NCBI GenBank assembly: GCA_002427165.1
Contig: DIQB01000048.1
Coordinates: 1 to 14,562 of the forward strand
Origin: Firmicutes bacterium UBA5473
GTDB lineage: Bacteria; Bacillota; DTU084
Length of the DNA: 14,562 bases
Reading direction: 5' to 3'
Position 1 is the first letter of the stretch. Every line of letters starts with the position of its first letter. Shown here one piece after another: positions 6,510-12,853 of the stretch. The notes under the pieces were generated by a model. That model ran no database searches, was not told the DNA's origin, and was given only the letters and a program-made list of their open reading frames with translations. Position numbers and translations under genes: made by a program.

Positions 6510-6516
6510 CTCCCCT
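6495..6516 (-). promoter_or_regulatory. Hairpin covering a Shine-Dalgarno-like sequence and the GTG of the UppS-like gene
   Basis: On the minus strand AGGGGAG (6516-6510) pairs with CTCCCCT (6501-6495), a perfect 7-bp stem. The 8-base loop begins with the GTG codon at 6509. If GTG is the real start, its ribosome binding site would be hidden in the stem. Confidence 0.35.
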
Positions 6517-6530
6517 ATCGCTTTCTCTAG

Positions 6531-6560
6531 ATACTCCAGCCTTTGGACGTTGATTCCTGT
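6531..6560 (-). promoter_or_regulatory. Weak sigma-H-like motif before the UppS-like gene
   Basis: On the minus strand ACAGGAATC (6560-6552), 12 bases, then CTGGAGTAT (6539-6531). The -35 half fits the consensus; the -10 has GAGT for GAAT. It overlaps a stretch that may be coding, so chance similarity is quite possible. Confidence 0.25.
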
Positions 6561-6595
6561 ATGGAGACTGGGATTGTAACGCTACACAAAGTCCA

Positions 6596-7315
6596 TCATA
6601 GATTTTCCCTGATGGCAAGCAATAGATCCGGGAAGTTTGTGAGGATGCCATCCACACCACACTCGATAAGCCTTCGCATCTCCGCCTCATCATCTGCATA
6701 AAATGGATTAACCTCAAAACCTAGTCTCTGAGCTTCCAGTATAAACTGGGCATCAACCTGGAAATTTTTAGGCTGCAGGATTGTACAGCCAATATCTCCA
6801 GAGCGCTGAAGATAATTTTCAGGAGGTGCTGTGGAGAGATTGCAGATCTCAAGCTGTGGCGCTAGCTTTTTTGCAAACACAATTGTCTTCTCATCAGAGG
6901 CAATATATGCAGATTCAAAAAGCCTTCTTCGCTCAAATTCACGAATCACCCGTGGCATAATCTCCTCCCGAGTGTGATCATCGGCCTTAACGTGGACATT
7001 AAGACGCACCTTGCCAGCAAGTAGGTCCAAAGCCTCTTGGAAAATGAGAAACCGCTGACCGCGAAACTGGGGCGCAAACCAGCTGCCTGCATCTAAAGCC
7101 TTGATTTGGGCCAGGGTTAGGTCTTCAACTTTGCCTGTGCCATCGCTTGTGCGATCTACAGATGGATCGTGGATCACAATCAGTTCCTTGTCCCGAGAAA
7201 GCTGTAGATCGAACTCTACCATTTCCACATCCAACTCCAGAGCTTTTTCAAAAGAAATTTGAGTACATTCAGGATATTTACCAGAAAAGCCCCGATGGGC
7301 AACTACAGTAACCAT
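6596..7315 (-). CDS. Glycerophosphodiester phosphodiesterase family protein
   Basis: A 239-residue GDPD protein, the usual size for the small cytosolic UgpQ-like bacterial enzymes. It splits glycerophosphodiesters, from phospholipid breakdown, into glycerol-3-phosphate and an alcohol. Visible active-site motifs are AHRGFSGKYPE at the N-terminus (His7, Arg8), EFDLQLS (Glu39, Asp41) and HDPSVDRTSDGTG (His54). The C-terminal strand GVDGILTNFPDLL corresponds to the usual GVITDRPD. No signal peptide is present. The start is ATG at 7315 after GGAGGGGAG. The stop codon TGA overlaps an ATG (ATGA) of the frame leading into the UppS-like gene, which suggests an original translational coupling. Confidence 0.9.
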   Translation of the reverse strand: MVTVVAHRGFSGKYPECTQISFEKALELDVEMVEFDLQLSRDKELIVIHDPSVDRTSDGTGKVEDLTLAQIKALDAGSWFAPQFRGQRFLIFQEALDLLAGKVRLNVHVKADDHTREEIMPRVIREFERRRLFESAYIASDEKTIVFAKKLAPQLEICNLSTAPPENYLQRSGDIGCTILQPKNFQVDAQFILEAQRLGFEVNPFYADDEAEMRRLIECGVDGILTNFPDLLLAIRENL

Positions 7316-7357
7316 TTTCTCCCCTCCAAGTTAAAATTGTTAGTTCCAGGATAAGCT

Positions 7358-7369
7358 ACCTCTAGAGGT
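7358..7369. promoter_or_regulatory. 12-bp perfect palindrome before the 332-aa gene
   Basis: ACCTCTAGAGGT is a perfect palindrome in the 61-base gap between divergent genes. It overlaps the likely ribosome binding site AGAGGTGAGG of the plus-strand gene. A wider CTACCTC...GAGGTAG repeat (7356-7376) surrounds it. It could be an operator or a structure that masks the ribosome binding site. Confidence 0.35.
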
Positions 7370-7376
7370 GAGGTAG

Positions 7377-8375
7377 TTGGCGAAGAAGGTAATCATCGCG
7401 CTGGTGATTCTCAGTCTCGCTTTGGGGCAAATGAGGCTCTGGCCTCTGCCCCTGTATTATTGGCTTGCTGGCGAATGCACAAGGGGACTTTTGCGTTTTC
7501 AGGGACAAAATCTCCTCAAAATAAGCGTTAGGGGTTCGTGGCGAAGCCCGGGCATAAAAAAATGGCAGCTAATTTCTAGCCGCGAGGTTTTTGCTCTGAA
7601 GAAGCCAAGTCAAAGGGATGAATTTTTGATCGTAGTCTTCACTCCTTGGGAATTAAACAACCTCAGCTACACCGAGAGGGTAGCTTATGTGCAAAAAGCA
7701 ACAAAGATGGCTGTGGTTATGGGAGCGGATCTAGTCTGCGATGCCTCTGCTGCTGATAGGGCCCGGCAAACTGAAAAGGATCACGCCTCCACCCGGCTTT
7801 TGAAAGAGGCGGGCATAGCCAGGGCTGTAATTTTCGATGGTGGACATCATCTACCGAACCTGGCGCTAGAGCCTGAACTTCTCCTTTGCCCTGTGATCGG
7901 AGGCCCAGACAAACAGCTATTTGTGGCCCATGGCTTTTGTCGCGATGCCTTGCCGCTAGAGGAGCTCATTGGCCTAAAAAAACTCCTCCGCCTCAACTCC
8001 ACAATTATTACCTTCCCCCGCTTTGCAGGTTATCTTAAAGCCCCCAAAGCCATGGGAACACTCCTGTGGCAGGCTGTGCGGCTGCTGGAGAAGTCTCAAC
8101 CTCAGGAAAAAATTACAATGGTGCAGCCTCTCTTGTGGGGACCGCGTTTCTCCCTTTTTACCAATGGCGTGCTTCTATGGCGACCAGAGACCCGCGAGCT
8201 TGAGGATCCACTCTGGGGAATCGAAAAAATCCAAAAGCTGGCACAGCAGACTGTTGAGCGGGCGTTTGTGTCTATAGATGGAACAGGCCAGCTCCCCCCA
8301 AGCGATAGGTGGGAGCTGGCCACAGTTGGCCTTTCCAGCTGGCAAATTATGTTGGGGAGGCTATGGACTCAGTAA
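7377..8375 (+). CDS. Hypothetical protein, 332 aa, N-terminal membrane anchor
   Basis: Family not recognised. An N-terminal Lys-Lys pair and a hydrophobic stretch (about 4-32, containing VIIALVILSLALG) suggest a signal anchor, followed by a basic segment near 50-62. The rest looks like a soluble alpha/beta domain: FLIVVFTPWELNNL (about 84-97), AVVMGADLVCDASAADRARQ (112-131), IARAVIFDGGHHLPNLALEP (146-165) and STIITFPRFAGYL (about 208-220). The alternating strands, and Asp and His-rich turns such as FDGGHHLP, could be an enzyme active site, but no known signature matches. The start is TTG at 7377 after AGGTGAGG. It is the only plus-strand gene among minus-strand neighbours. Its stop codon lies inside the end of the convergent agaS-like gene, a 7-base overlap. 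Confidence 0.7.
   Translation: MAKKVIIALVILSLALGQMRLWPLPLYYWLAGECTRGLLRFQGQNLLKISVRGSWRSPGIKKWQLISSREVFALKKPSQRDEFLIVVFTPWELNNLSYTERVAYVQKATKMAVVMGADLVCDASAADRARQTEKDHASTRLLKEAGIARAVIFDGGHHLPNLALEPELLLCPVIGGPDKQLFVAHGFCRDALPLEELIGLKKLLRLNSTIITFPRFAGYLKAPKAMGTLLWQAVRLLEKSQPQEKITMVQPLLWGPRFSLFTNGVLLWRPETRELEDPLWGIEKIQKLAQQTVERAFVSIDGTGQLPPSDRWELATVGLSSWQIMLGRLWTQ
8286..8321. other. 11-bp inverted repeat near the convergent gene ends
   Basis: GGCCAGCTCCC (8286-8296) pairs with GGGAGCTGGCC (8311-8321) around a 14-base loop. It lies inside the 3' end of the 332-aa gene and about 50 bases beyond the agaS-like stop codon. There is no T run on either side, so it could define the 3' end of the leftward transcript by processing rather than intrinsic termination. 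Confidence 0.4.
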
Positions 8376-9532
8376 GGATAGATCTGTACGCCCTGCACAA
8401 CGCGATTGATCACGCCACCTGCACTTGGTGCATCAGGCCTCAAACCGAAGGCCAGGGACTTGAAAAGGGCCAGAAGCTGCGCCGGTAGGATAAACATTGG
8501 TGGCAATACATCATCTGGCAGCTGAGTATTGCTCTCTAAAACAACGTCTGCTAATTCTTCGATCTGGGGTGTAGCTTTTTGGCAAATAGCAACAGTCTTG
8601 TGGCCTATGCCTTTAGCTTTTACCTCTCGCATCAGATCCAGATCGTACTTCAAGACATAAGGGTCTGATGAGAGGAAATAAACTACCAAAGTATCGTCGT
8701 GGATCACAGCCATGGGGCCGTGCCTGAGACCTAGCATGCTCTCTGCTTTGCAGATCACCTGGCCTGAAGTCATCTCCTGAACCTTCAAATGTCCCTCCCA
8801 GGCTGCACCAAAAAGGGAGTTGCTGCCTAAAAATACAGCCCTGGCAAAGCCCTCCCCTGCAAGCTCAGCTACGACATCTGGCGCTGTTGCGAGGAAATTC
8901 TCTGCGCCCTGAGCCAACTTCTCTACCATGCTTCTATAGAGGTCGGGTTCATCTAGATATGCAAATCCCTGGGCTGCCACAACCATGCTGCTGTAGGAGC
9001 TTGTCATAGCTAGGGCCTTGTCGTTGGTCTCAGGTGGCATCAGAAGCAACAGGCTAGGTGTAGGGCTCTCTTTGGCAAGGCGAGCCAGCTCTCCATCAGG
9101 ATTGCAAGTGACAACGATGTGATGGGCATACTGGGGCCGCAGCTGATTTGCTAAATTAAAAGCAGCATTGCCCTCGGGGCTATTGCCAGAGCGGGCAAAG
9201 GAAATCAAGGCAAAGGGTTTTTTAGGAAATAACCCTTCCGGATCTGTAACCAGGTCAGTTGAGGGCTCGCTTTTCACATCTTTGCCCAGACGATGCCGCA
9301 AAAGTGTCTCCACAGATCTACCTACGTAATCAGAGGTTCCTGCCCCACTTAAAATTATCTGTTCGCATTTGTCCAAAATCTTTGCGATTTCAGCTTGTTT
9401 GCTGATGATAAACTCACAGGCGCTGCGCCAGGCGTCAGGTTGTTGCTTTACCTCCCGGGGCATGTATTCAGTGCCCAGGCGCTGGGCATTCTCTGTCGAT
9501 TGTGCTAGTATTCTCTCCAATGCATTTGCCAT
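8369..9532 (-). CDS. agaS: AgaS-type SIS-domain sugar-phosphate isomerase/deaminase
   Basis: A 387-residue protein with two SIS (sugar isomerase) domains, the usual AgaS size. The first domain begins QIILSGAGTSDYVGRSVE (about 58-75) with SFARSGNSPEGNAA; the second has AVFLGSNSLFGAAWEGHLKVQE. Family hallmarks are LGLRHGPMAVIHDDTLVVYFLSSDPYV and the end NRVVQGVQIYPY. AgaS acts on galactosamine-6-phosphate (deaminase/isomerase to tagatose-6-phosphate); here the substrate could be a related amino-sugar phosphate. No phosphotransferase or aldolase genes are beside it. The start is ATG at 9532 because AGAGGAGG lies seven bases upstream; an open extension to 9589 lacks a ribosome binding site and overlaps the promoter motif. 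It is a single-gene unit. Confidence 0.85.
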   Translation of the reverse strand: MANALERILAQSTENAQRLGTEYMPREVKQQPDAWRSACEFIISKQAEIAKILDKCEQIILSGAGTSDYVGRSVETLLRHRLGKDVKSEPSTDLVTDPEGLFPKKPFALISFARSGNSPEGNAAFNLANQLRPQYAHHIVVTCNPDGELARLAKESPTPSLLLLMPPETNDKALAMTSSYSSMVVAAQGFAYLDEPDLYRSMVEKLAQGAENFLATAPDVVAELAGEGFARAVFLGSNSLFGAAWEGHLKVQEMTSGQVICKAESMLGLRHGPMAVIHDDTLVVYFLSSDPYVLKYDLDLMREVKAKGIGHKTVAICQKATPQIEELADVVLESNTQLPDDVLPPMFILPAQLLALFKSLAFGLRPDAPSAGGVINRVVQGVQIYPY

Positions 9533-9578
9533 TGAAAATCCTCCTCTGTAATATTGATACAAGATAACCCAATCAAAT

Positions 9579-9607
9579 ACATTCTCCATTTATTGGCATT
9601 ATCCTGC
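9579..9607 (-). promoter_or_regulatory. Sigma-H-type promoter candidate for agaS
   Basis: On the minus strand GCAGGATAA (9607-9599), 11 bases, then GGAGAATGT (9587-9579). Almost every fixed position of the sigma-H consensus matches, including the GAAT core. The start would be about 40 bases before the ATG. It lies directly after the terminator of the preceding gene, as expected for an independent promoter. Confidence 0.65.
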
Positions 9608-9611
9608 TTCC

Positions 9612-9638
9612 AAAAAAAAGAGTGAGCACTGCTCACTC
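9612..9638 (-). terminator. Strong intrinsic terminator of the L,D-transpeptidase gene
   Basis: Perfect 8-bp stem GAGTGAGC/GCTCACTC (9638-9631 and 9627-9620) with a 3-base loop, followed on the minus strand by a run of eight T (9619-9612). The stop codon TGA (9635-9633) is inside the stem. Confidence 0.93.
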
Positions 9639-10649
9639 GAAGTTATGGAAACCTAAAGCTTGATAGGTGGCCATGTCCACCTCACCGTGAGAGGAGAGTT
9701 TGTGCTGCCGTTGAAAAGCTTCAACTGCCTTTTGCGTACCCGCACCATAAATGCCATCGATCCCATTTTTCAGCAAGCCCAGCTGCCTGAGGCGCTTTTG
9801 TACGAAAAATACGTCTGGACCTCTAACGCCCTTATGCAGTCGGCGTCTGGTGGGTCCTAAGGGATCGAAGCGGCCATGGATCACCTTGACAGGGGTTCCA
9901 GATTTAACCCAGGATGAGAGTACCTCCACATCACGATTCCACATCCGAAAGCAGCCATGGCTGGCTGCAGAGCCAATGCTCCATGGCTTGTTTGTGCCAT
10001 GGATCCCGAACTTCCCCCATGGTACATTAAGGCCAAGCCACCTGGTACCGAAGCCCCCGCCCCAACTGCTTTTATTGGTAATAGCCCAATCACCAACAGG
10101 TGATGGGGTCTCCTCCTTGCCGATGGCTACAAGAAATTCATGGTATGGTTTTCCTTGAGAAAAAACCGTAAGCTTGCGGCGATCAAGCTCTATCAGCAGT
10201 GAAACCTTGCCCGATGGCGGCTTAAGTTTAGAGGCTGAGGTTTCCAAAAGCTCTTCTTTAGCTAGGGCAAGCCACGTGTTATGTTCAACTATACCTGTGG
10301 CGAGCAGTTTGTGTTCCTGCTGAAATAGCTGCACAGCAGCCTGGGTTTTAGGGCCAAAAGAGCCATCTGAAGGGCCTGGGTTATAACCCAACAGGGAAAG
10401 CCAGCTTTGCAAGTTAACCACAGAGGGTCCCTGGCTTTCATCTTTGCTTAAAACCAACTTTGGGGGCTCATCTTGGCAAGAACAAAGTGGCTGGGGCTGA
10501 TCCGGGGGTGGTACAACAGGGGATTTGTTCTCAGAGGTTTTTTTTTGCTGAACTTCGACCTTTGGCTGTTCTTGTTCCGTGCCCAATTGGAACAGCAGCC
10601 CAAAAGAGAACAAGGAGATGATGATGAGAGCAGCTGTCCGGTTCTTCAA
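9633..10649 (-). CDS. L,D-transpeptidase (YkuD) flanked by two peptidoglycan-binding domains
   Basis: 338 residues. An N-terminal hydrophobic segment (7-23) is a signal peptide or anchor, followed by a Pro-rich linker with a CSC motif (56-58). Next come a PG_binding_1 domain (about 74-130, VVNLQSWLSLLGYN), a YkuD catalytic domain (about 147-257) and a second PG_binding_1 domain (about 275-333, DVFFVQKRLRQLGLL). The catalytic motif HGTNKPWSIGSAASHGCFRM is complete, with His217, His231 and Cys233. YkuD enzymes form 3-3 peptidoglycan crosslinks outside the membrane and resist most beta-lactams; in spore-formers some act in cortex or coat. A catalytic core between two binding domains is less common than one N-terminal domain. 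The start is TTG at 10649 after AAAAGGAGG with 7-base spacing. Confidence 0.93.
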   Translation of the reverse strand: MKNRTAALIIISLFSFGLLFQLGTEQEQPKVEVQQKKTSENKSPVVPPPDQPQPLCSCQDEPPKLVLSKDESQGPSVVNLQSWLSLLGYNPGPSDGSFGPKTQAAVQLFQQEHKLLATGIVEHNTWLALAKEELLETSASKLKPPSGKVSLLIELDRRKLTVFSQGKPYHEFLVAIGKEETPSPVGDWAITNKSSWGGGFGTRWLGLNVPWGKFGIHGTNKPWSIGSAASHGCFRMWNRDVEVLSSWVKSGTPVKVIHGRFDPLGPTRRRLHKGVRGPDVFFVQKRLRQLGLLKNGIDGIYGAGTQKAVEAFQRQHKLSSHGEVDMATYQALGFHNFE

Positions 10650-10667
10650 AAGTTGTCCTCCTTTTAG

Positions 10668-10699
10668 GGTGATTTATCATAGTATGTCCGCAAATCACC
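10668..10699 (-). promoter_or_regulatory. Inverted repeat around a possible promoter of the L,D-transpeptidase gene
   Basis: GGTGATTT (10668-10675) and AAATCACC (10692-10699) are perfect 8-bp arms around a 16-base spacer. On the minus strand the spacer holds CATACTAT, which resembles the -10 of sporulation sigma factors E/K (CATAcaaT type). No convincing sigma-A or sigma-H promoter is present here. The arms could be an operator for a dimeric regulator. They lie just upstream of the ribosome binding site. Confidence 0.35.
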
Positions 10700-10710
10700 T
10701 ATTCTAAAAG

Positions 10711-10738
10711 GAGACGAGGGGGTAATTTTACCCCCTCG
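10711..10738 (-). terminator. Terminator after the 125-aa gene
   Basis: Near-perfect stem CGAGGGGGTAA (10715-10725) / TTACCCCCTCG (10728-10738), 13 bases after the stop codon. The minus-strand tail is TCTCCTTTTA, only moderately T-rich. Confidence 0.6.
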
Positions 10739-10751
10739 CATTAAAAAACCC

Positions 10752-11129
10752 TCACAGGCTGGCCTGGGTGGCAACTGATGGTATTTCCATACCAGCAGAA
10801 CCCCTGGCTTCCTGGAGGGCTATTCGTTCATCTAGACCCAGGATTGTAAAAAACATCTTGAGTGCTTGCCTCTGGCCTCGTACCTCAGGCAAGTCACCAC
10901 TCTGGGGTGGAAGCTTGGCAAAGGATTTCAAGGCATAGTTCTTTGCTGCCTCGATCCCCTTTTCCTGTACAAGCACAATCAGCTCGCCATAGGTTTCCCG
11001 TCTGACCTCGGCCTGCTTGTTCCAAAACTCTGGATTTGAAGTTAGAGTACTGGCAAGCAAATCCTGCTTTGCAAGGCGCTTGCATTTCTCCAAACCGCGG
11101 ATCACGTCCTCTTTCTCCAAGACATTCAT
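10752..11129 (-). CDS. Hypothetical protein, 125 aa
   Basis: Family not recognised. The protein is helical and charged, without membrane segments or cysteine pairs. An N-terminal part, MNVLEKEDVIRGLEKCKRLA, is followed by EFWNKQAEVRRETYGELIVL (about 33-52). After a Pro-rich turn comes a second helical part with QRQALKMFFTILGLDERIAL (about 85-104). The start is placed at ATG 11129, eight bases after the GGGGG of the ribosome binding site. TTG at 11135 would leave only two bases and is less likely. The gene stands alone between its own sigma-H-like promoter and a terminator. Confidence 0.7.
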   Translation of the reverse strand: MNVLEKEDVIRGLEKCKRLAKQDLLASTLTSNPEFWNKQAEVRRETYGELIVLVQEKGIEAAKNYALKSFAKLPPQSGDLPEVRGQRQALKMFFTILGLDERIALQEARGSAGMEIPSVATQASL

Positions 11130-11155
11130 CGGCAAAACCCCCTTTTTATATTTTT

Positions 11156-11170
11156 GGAACCAGCGGTTCC
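11156..11170. other. Small hairpin in the leader of the 125-aa gene
   Basis: GGAACC/GGTTCC, a perfect 6-bp stem with a 3-base loop, between the promoter motif and the ribosome binding site. Its role is unknown. Confidence 0.3.
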
Positions 11171-11187
11171 TTTTCCTCTATATAGAT

Positions 11188-11216
11188 CTTTTCGACATCC
11201 CCAGGTCAATTCCTGC
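11188..11216 (-). promoter_or_regulatory. Sigma-H-type promoter candidate for the 125-aa gene
   Basis: On the minus strand GCAGGAATT (11216-11208), 11 bases, then GTCGAAAAG (11196-11188). The -35 fits fully; the -10 has GAAA for GAAT. The -10 region contains TGTCGAA, an exact match to the Spo0A box consensus TGNCGAA, so control by Spo0A is possible. Confidence 0.5.
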
Positions 11217-11218
11217 CA

Positions 11219-11257
11219 GTAAAAAAAAAGAAAGAGGAGATCTAACCCTCTTTCTTT
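11219..11257 (-). terminator. Strong terminator of the surE-ddl gene run
   Basis: Perfect 11-bp stem AAAGAAAGAGG (11227-11237) / CCTCTTTCTTT (11247-11257). On the minus strand it is followed by an unbroken T run down to 11221. The stop codon TAG of the 63-aa gene (11244-11242) lies in the loop. Confidence 0.9.
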
Positions 11258-11433
11258 GAACGCACATTATATATATAGCTAACCTGCTCTCCATCGAGGA
11301 GACGGTAATAATCGCAGATCTCGCCATCCAGGCGTTTGCGGCTGCCCAAATACTCGGCCTCACCTATGGAAAGCCTTTGGCCCAGCTCCTCATCAGAGAT
11401 TACTGTTTGGAGATTATCTACATCGTGGGTCAT
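11242..11433 (-). CDS. Hypothetical protein, 63 aa
   Basis: Family not recognised. A small soluble acidic-to-neutral protein, MTHDVDNLQTVISDEELGQR at the start, then a predicted beta-rich part with two Tyr-rich strands (ICDYYRLL, VSYIYNV) and a basic end. The start is ATG at 11433, with AGGGGT six to ten bases upstream; GTG at 11442 overlaps the ddl stop and is less likely. It begins five bases after ddl and is closed by the operon terminator, so it is co-transcribed with ddl. Confidence 0.65.
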   Translation of the reverse strand: MTHDVDNLQTVISDEELGQRLSIGEAEYLGSRKRLDGEICDYYRLLDGEQVSYIYNVRSKKEG

Positions 11434-11438
11434 GCTAC

Positions 11439-12401
11439 TCACCCCTGGTAGATAGTATTTCCCGCACCCTCCTCTTTATATGCACCCCGGGCTAAAGCCA
11501 TACGCACAAGTCTTTCCACCAGTTCAGAGAAAGAAATACCAGCGGCTTTGGCTGCATCAGGAACGAGACTCGTGGAGGTCATGCCAGGGAGAGTATTGAT
11601 CTCTAGCACATAGGGCATGCCCTGGGGCGTGACCCGAAAATCCACCCGGGAAAGATCACGGCAGTGGAGGCTCAAATGGGCCCGGACAGCCAGTTCTTGC
11701 GCCACTTTAATAGTCTTTTCAGGAAGTCTAGGTGGGATCAGGTGATCACTCATCCCAGGTTTGTATTTGGCCTCGTAATCATAAAAATCATTATGAGGCA
11801 CAATTTCAATTGCAGGCAGAGCCTGAGGCGGATCTCCCAACACTGCTACCGTGATCTCAGAGCCTGCTATGTATTCCTCGACTAATACTTGGTGGTCCAG
11901 GGCAAATGCTTTCTCAATGGCAGCAGCAATTTCTCCCTCTCGTTTAACAATAAAAACTCCAACAGCGGATCCTTGGGAGTTGGACTTGATCACAAGGGGC
12001 AACCCAAAATCCCCAGCTAGCTTTTGGGGATCAACCTGTTGCTCTTTTTCCAATAGTATTCCCCTGGGAACAGGGATAGAGTGATTGCGGAAGATTTCTT
12101 TAGCCATGGCTTTATCCATGCCAACAGCACTGGCCAGGACGCCAGAGCCCACATAGGGAATATCTAAGATTTCTAAAAGTCCTTGGATGCAGCCATCCTC
12201 TCCAAACTGGCCATGAAGGGCGATGTAGGCGCAGTCGGGTTTCTCCTGCGCTAGAATCTGGCACAAATTCTCAGTTAAATCTAGGCTTACAACATCGTAT
12301 CCTCGGGTTTTTAGTGCTTCTGCTACTTGCTTGCCTGTTACCAAAGATACCTCTCGTTCCTGAGAGCGTCCACCCATGAGGACTGCGATTTTAGTCTGCA
12401 T
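11439..12401 (-). CDS. ddl: D-alanine--D-alanine ligase
   Basis: A 320-residue ATP-grasp ligase that joins two D-alanines for the peptidoglycan precursor in the cytoplasm. Family signatures are complete: MGGRSQEREVSL at the N-terminus (the Glu that holds the first D-Ala), ALHGQFGEDGCIQGLLE, SNSQGSAVGV (the mobile ATP loop), VLVEEYIAGSEITVAVLG, NDFYDYEAKY and EINTLPGMT (metal-binding Glu and Asn). The Tyr of the omega-loop YDYEAKY is typical of D-Ala-D-Ala rather than D-Ala-D-lactate ligases. The start is ATG at 12401 after AAAGGA. It overlaps the upstream DUF4264 gene by 11 bases, which suggests translational coupling. Confidence 0.97.
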   Translation of the reverse strand: MQTKIAVLMGGRSQEREVSLVTGKQVAEALKTRGYDVVSLDLTENLCQILAQEKPDCAYIALHGQFGEDGCIQGLLEILDIPYVGSGVLASAVGMDKAMAKEIFRNHSIPVPRGILLEKEQQVDPQKLAGDFGLPLVIKSNSQGSAVGVFIVKREGEIAAAIEKAFALDHQVLVEEYIAGSEITVAVLGDPPQALPAIEIVPHNDFYDYEAKYKPGMSDHLIPPRLPEKTIKVAQELAVRAHLSLHCRDLSRVDFRVTPQGMPYVLEINTLPGMTSTSLVPDAAKAAGISFSELVERLVRMALARGAYKEEGAGNTIYQG

Positions 12402-12582
12402 CTAGTTCAGTCCTTTCCACTTCATAGATCCTAAGCTCCAGCTTTCCTTCTTTGCGAGTAAGGCCGAAGATCAGGTCCCTGTCTTTTAATTGTTTGTTCA
12501 AAAAAGTAACCAGCGAGGTGAGGACAAGGTAAAGTTTATCCCCGTCTGCAACAGCCCAGCTGGAGAGAAGCTTGTGCCCCAC
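12391..12582 (-). CDS. DUF4264 (YpmA-like) small protein, 63 aa
   Basis: The central part LVTFLNKQLKDRDLIFGLTR, then GKLELRIYEV, resembles the YpmA/DUF4264 family of Bacillota, whose members carry FLNKxLKxxxLMFGLxK and end in IYxT/V. That family is common in spore-formers and has no settled function. The start is GTG at 12582, with GGAGG seven bases upstream and three bases after the preceding stop codon. It overlaps ddl. Confidence 0.6.
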   Translation of the reverse strand: MGHKLLSSWAVADGDKLYLVLTSLVTFLNKQLKDRDLIFGLTRKEGKLELRIYEVERTELDAD

Positions 12583-12585
12583 AGC

Positions 12586-12825
12586 CTACCCTCCCCAAAA
12601 TAGCAACTTCAATAAGTATAAATTTAACACCATCACCAAAAAAAAGCAAAGTGTCAAAAGTACCCCCAAAGCTTTGCCCCTGGGGGAGGAATTGGAAGCC
12701 TCAACCTGCCCGGCTCCTTCTCGCTCTAGCCCCAGTGCTCGTTCTAAAGCCACAGCCAAGACAATCTCTGCATAAGCTAGGACCATAGCAAAAAGTACAA
12801 CGCCTGCCCAAACAATCACTTGCAT
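12586..12825 (-). CDS. Small two-helix membrane protein, 79 aa
   Basis: Family not recognised. Two hydrophobic helices (about 3-30 and 52-77) flank a charged loop rich in Glu, Arg and Ser. The C-terminus ends LLFWGG. Such a hairpin topology suits a small integral membrane protein. ATG at 12825 has GGGAGGGAG upstream. It heads the DUF4264-ddl-63-aa run and follows its own promoter-like motif. Confidence 0.7.
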   Translation of the reverse strand: MQVIVWAGVVLFAMVLAYAEIVLAVALERALGLEREGAGQVEASNSSPRGKALGVLLTLCFFLVMVLNLYLLKLLFWGG

Positions 12826-12853
12826 CTGGCTCCCTCCCTACAAAGGCTACATT

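Noticed and set aside
9751..10158. 135-aa plus-strand reading frame
   Set aside because: It lies entirely opposite the L,D-transpeptidase gene, which has full domain support.
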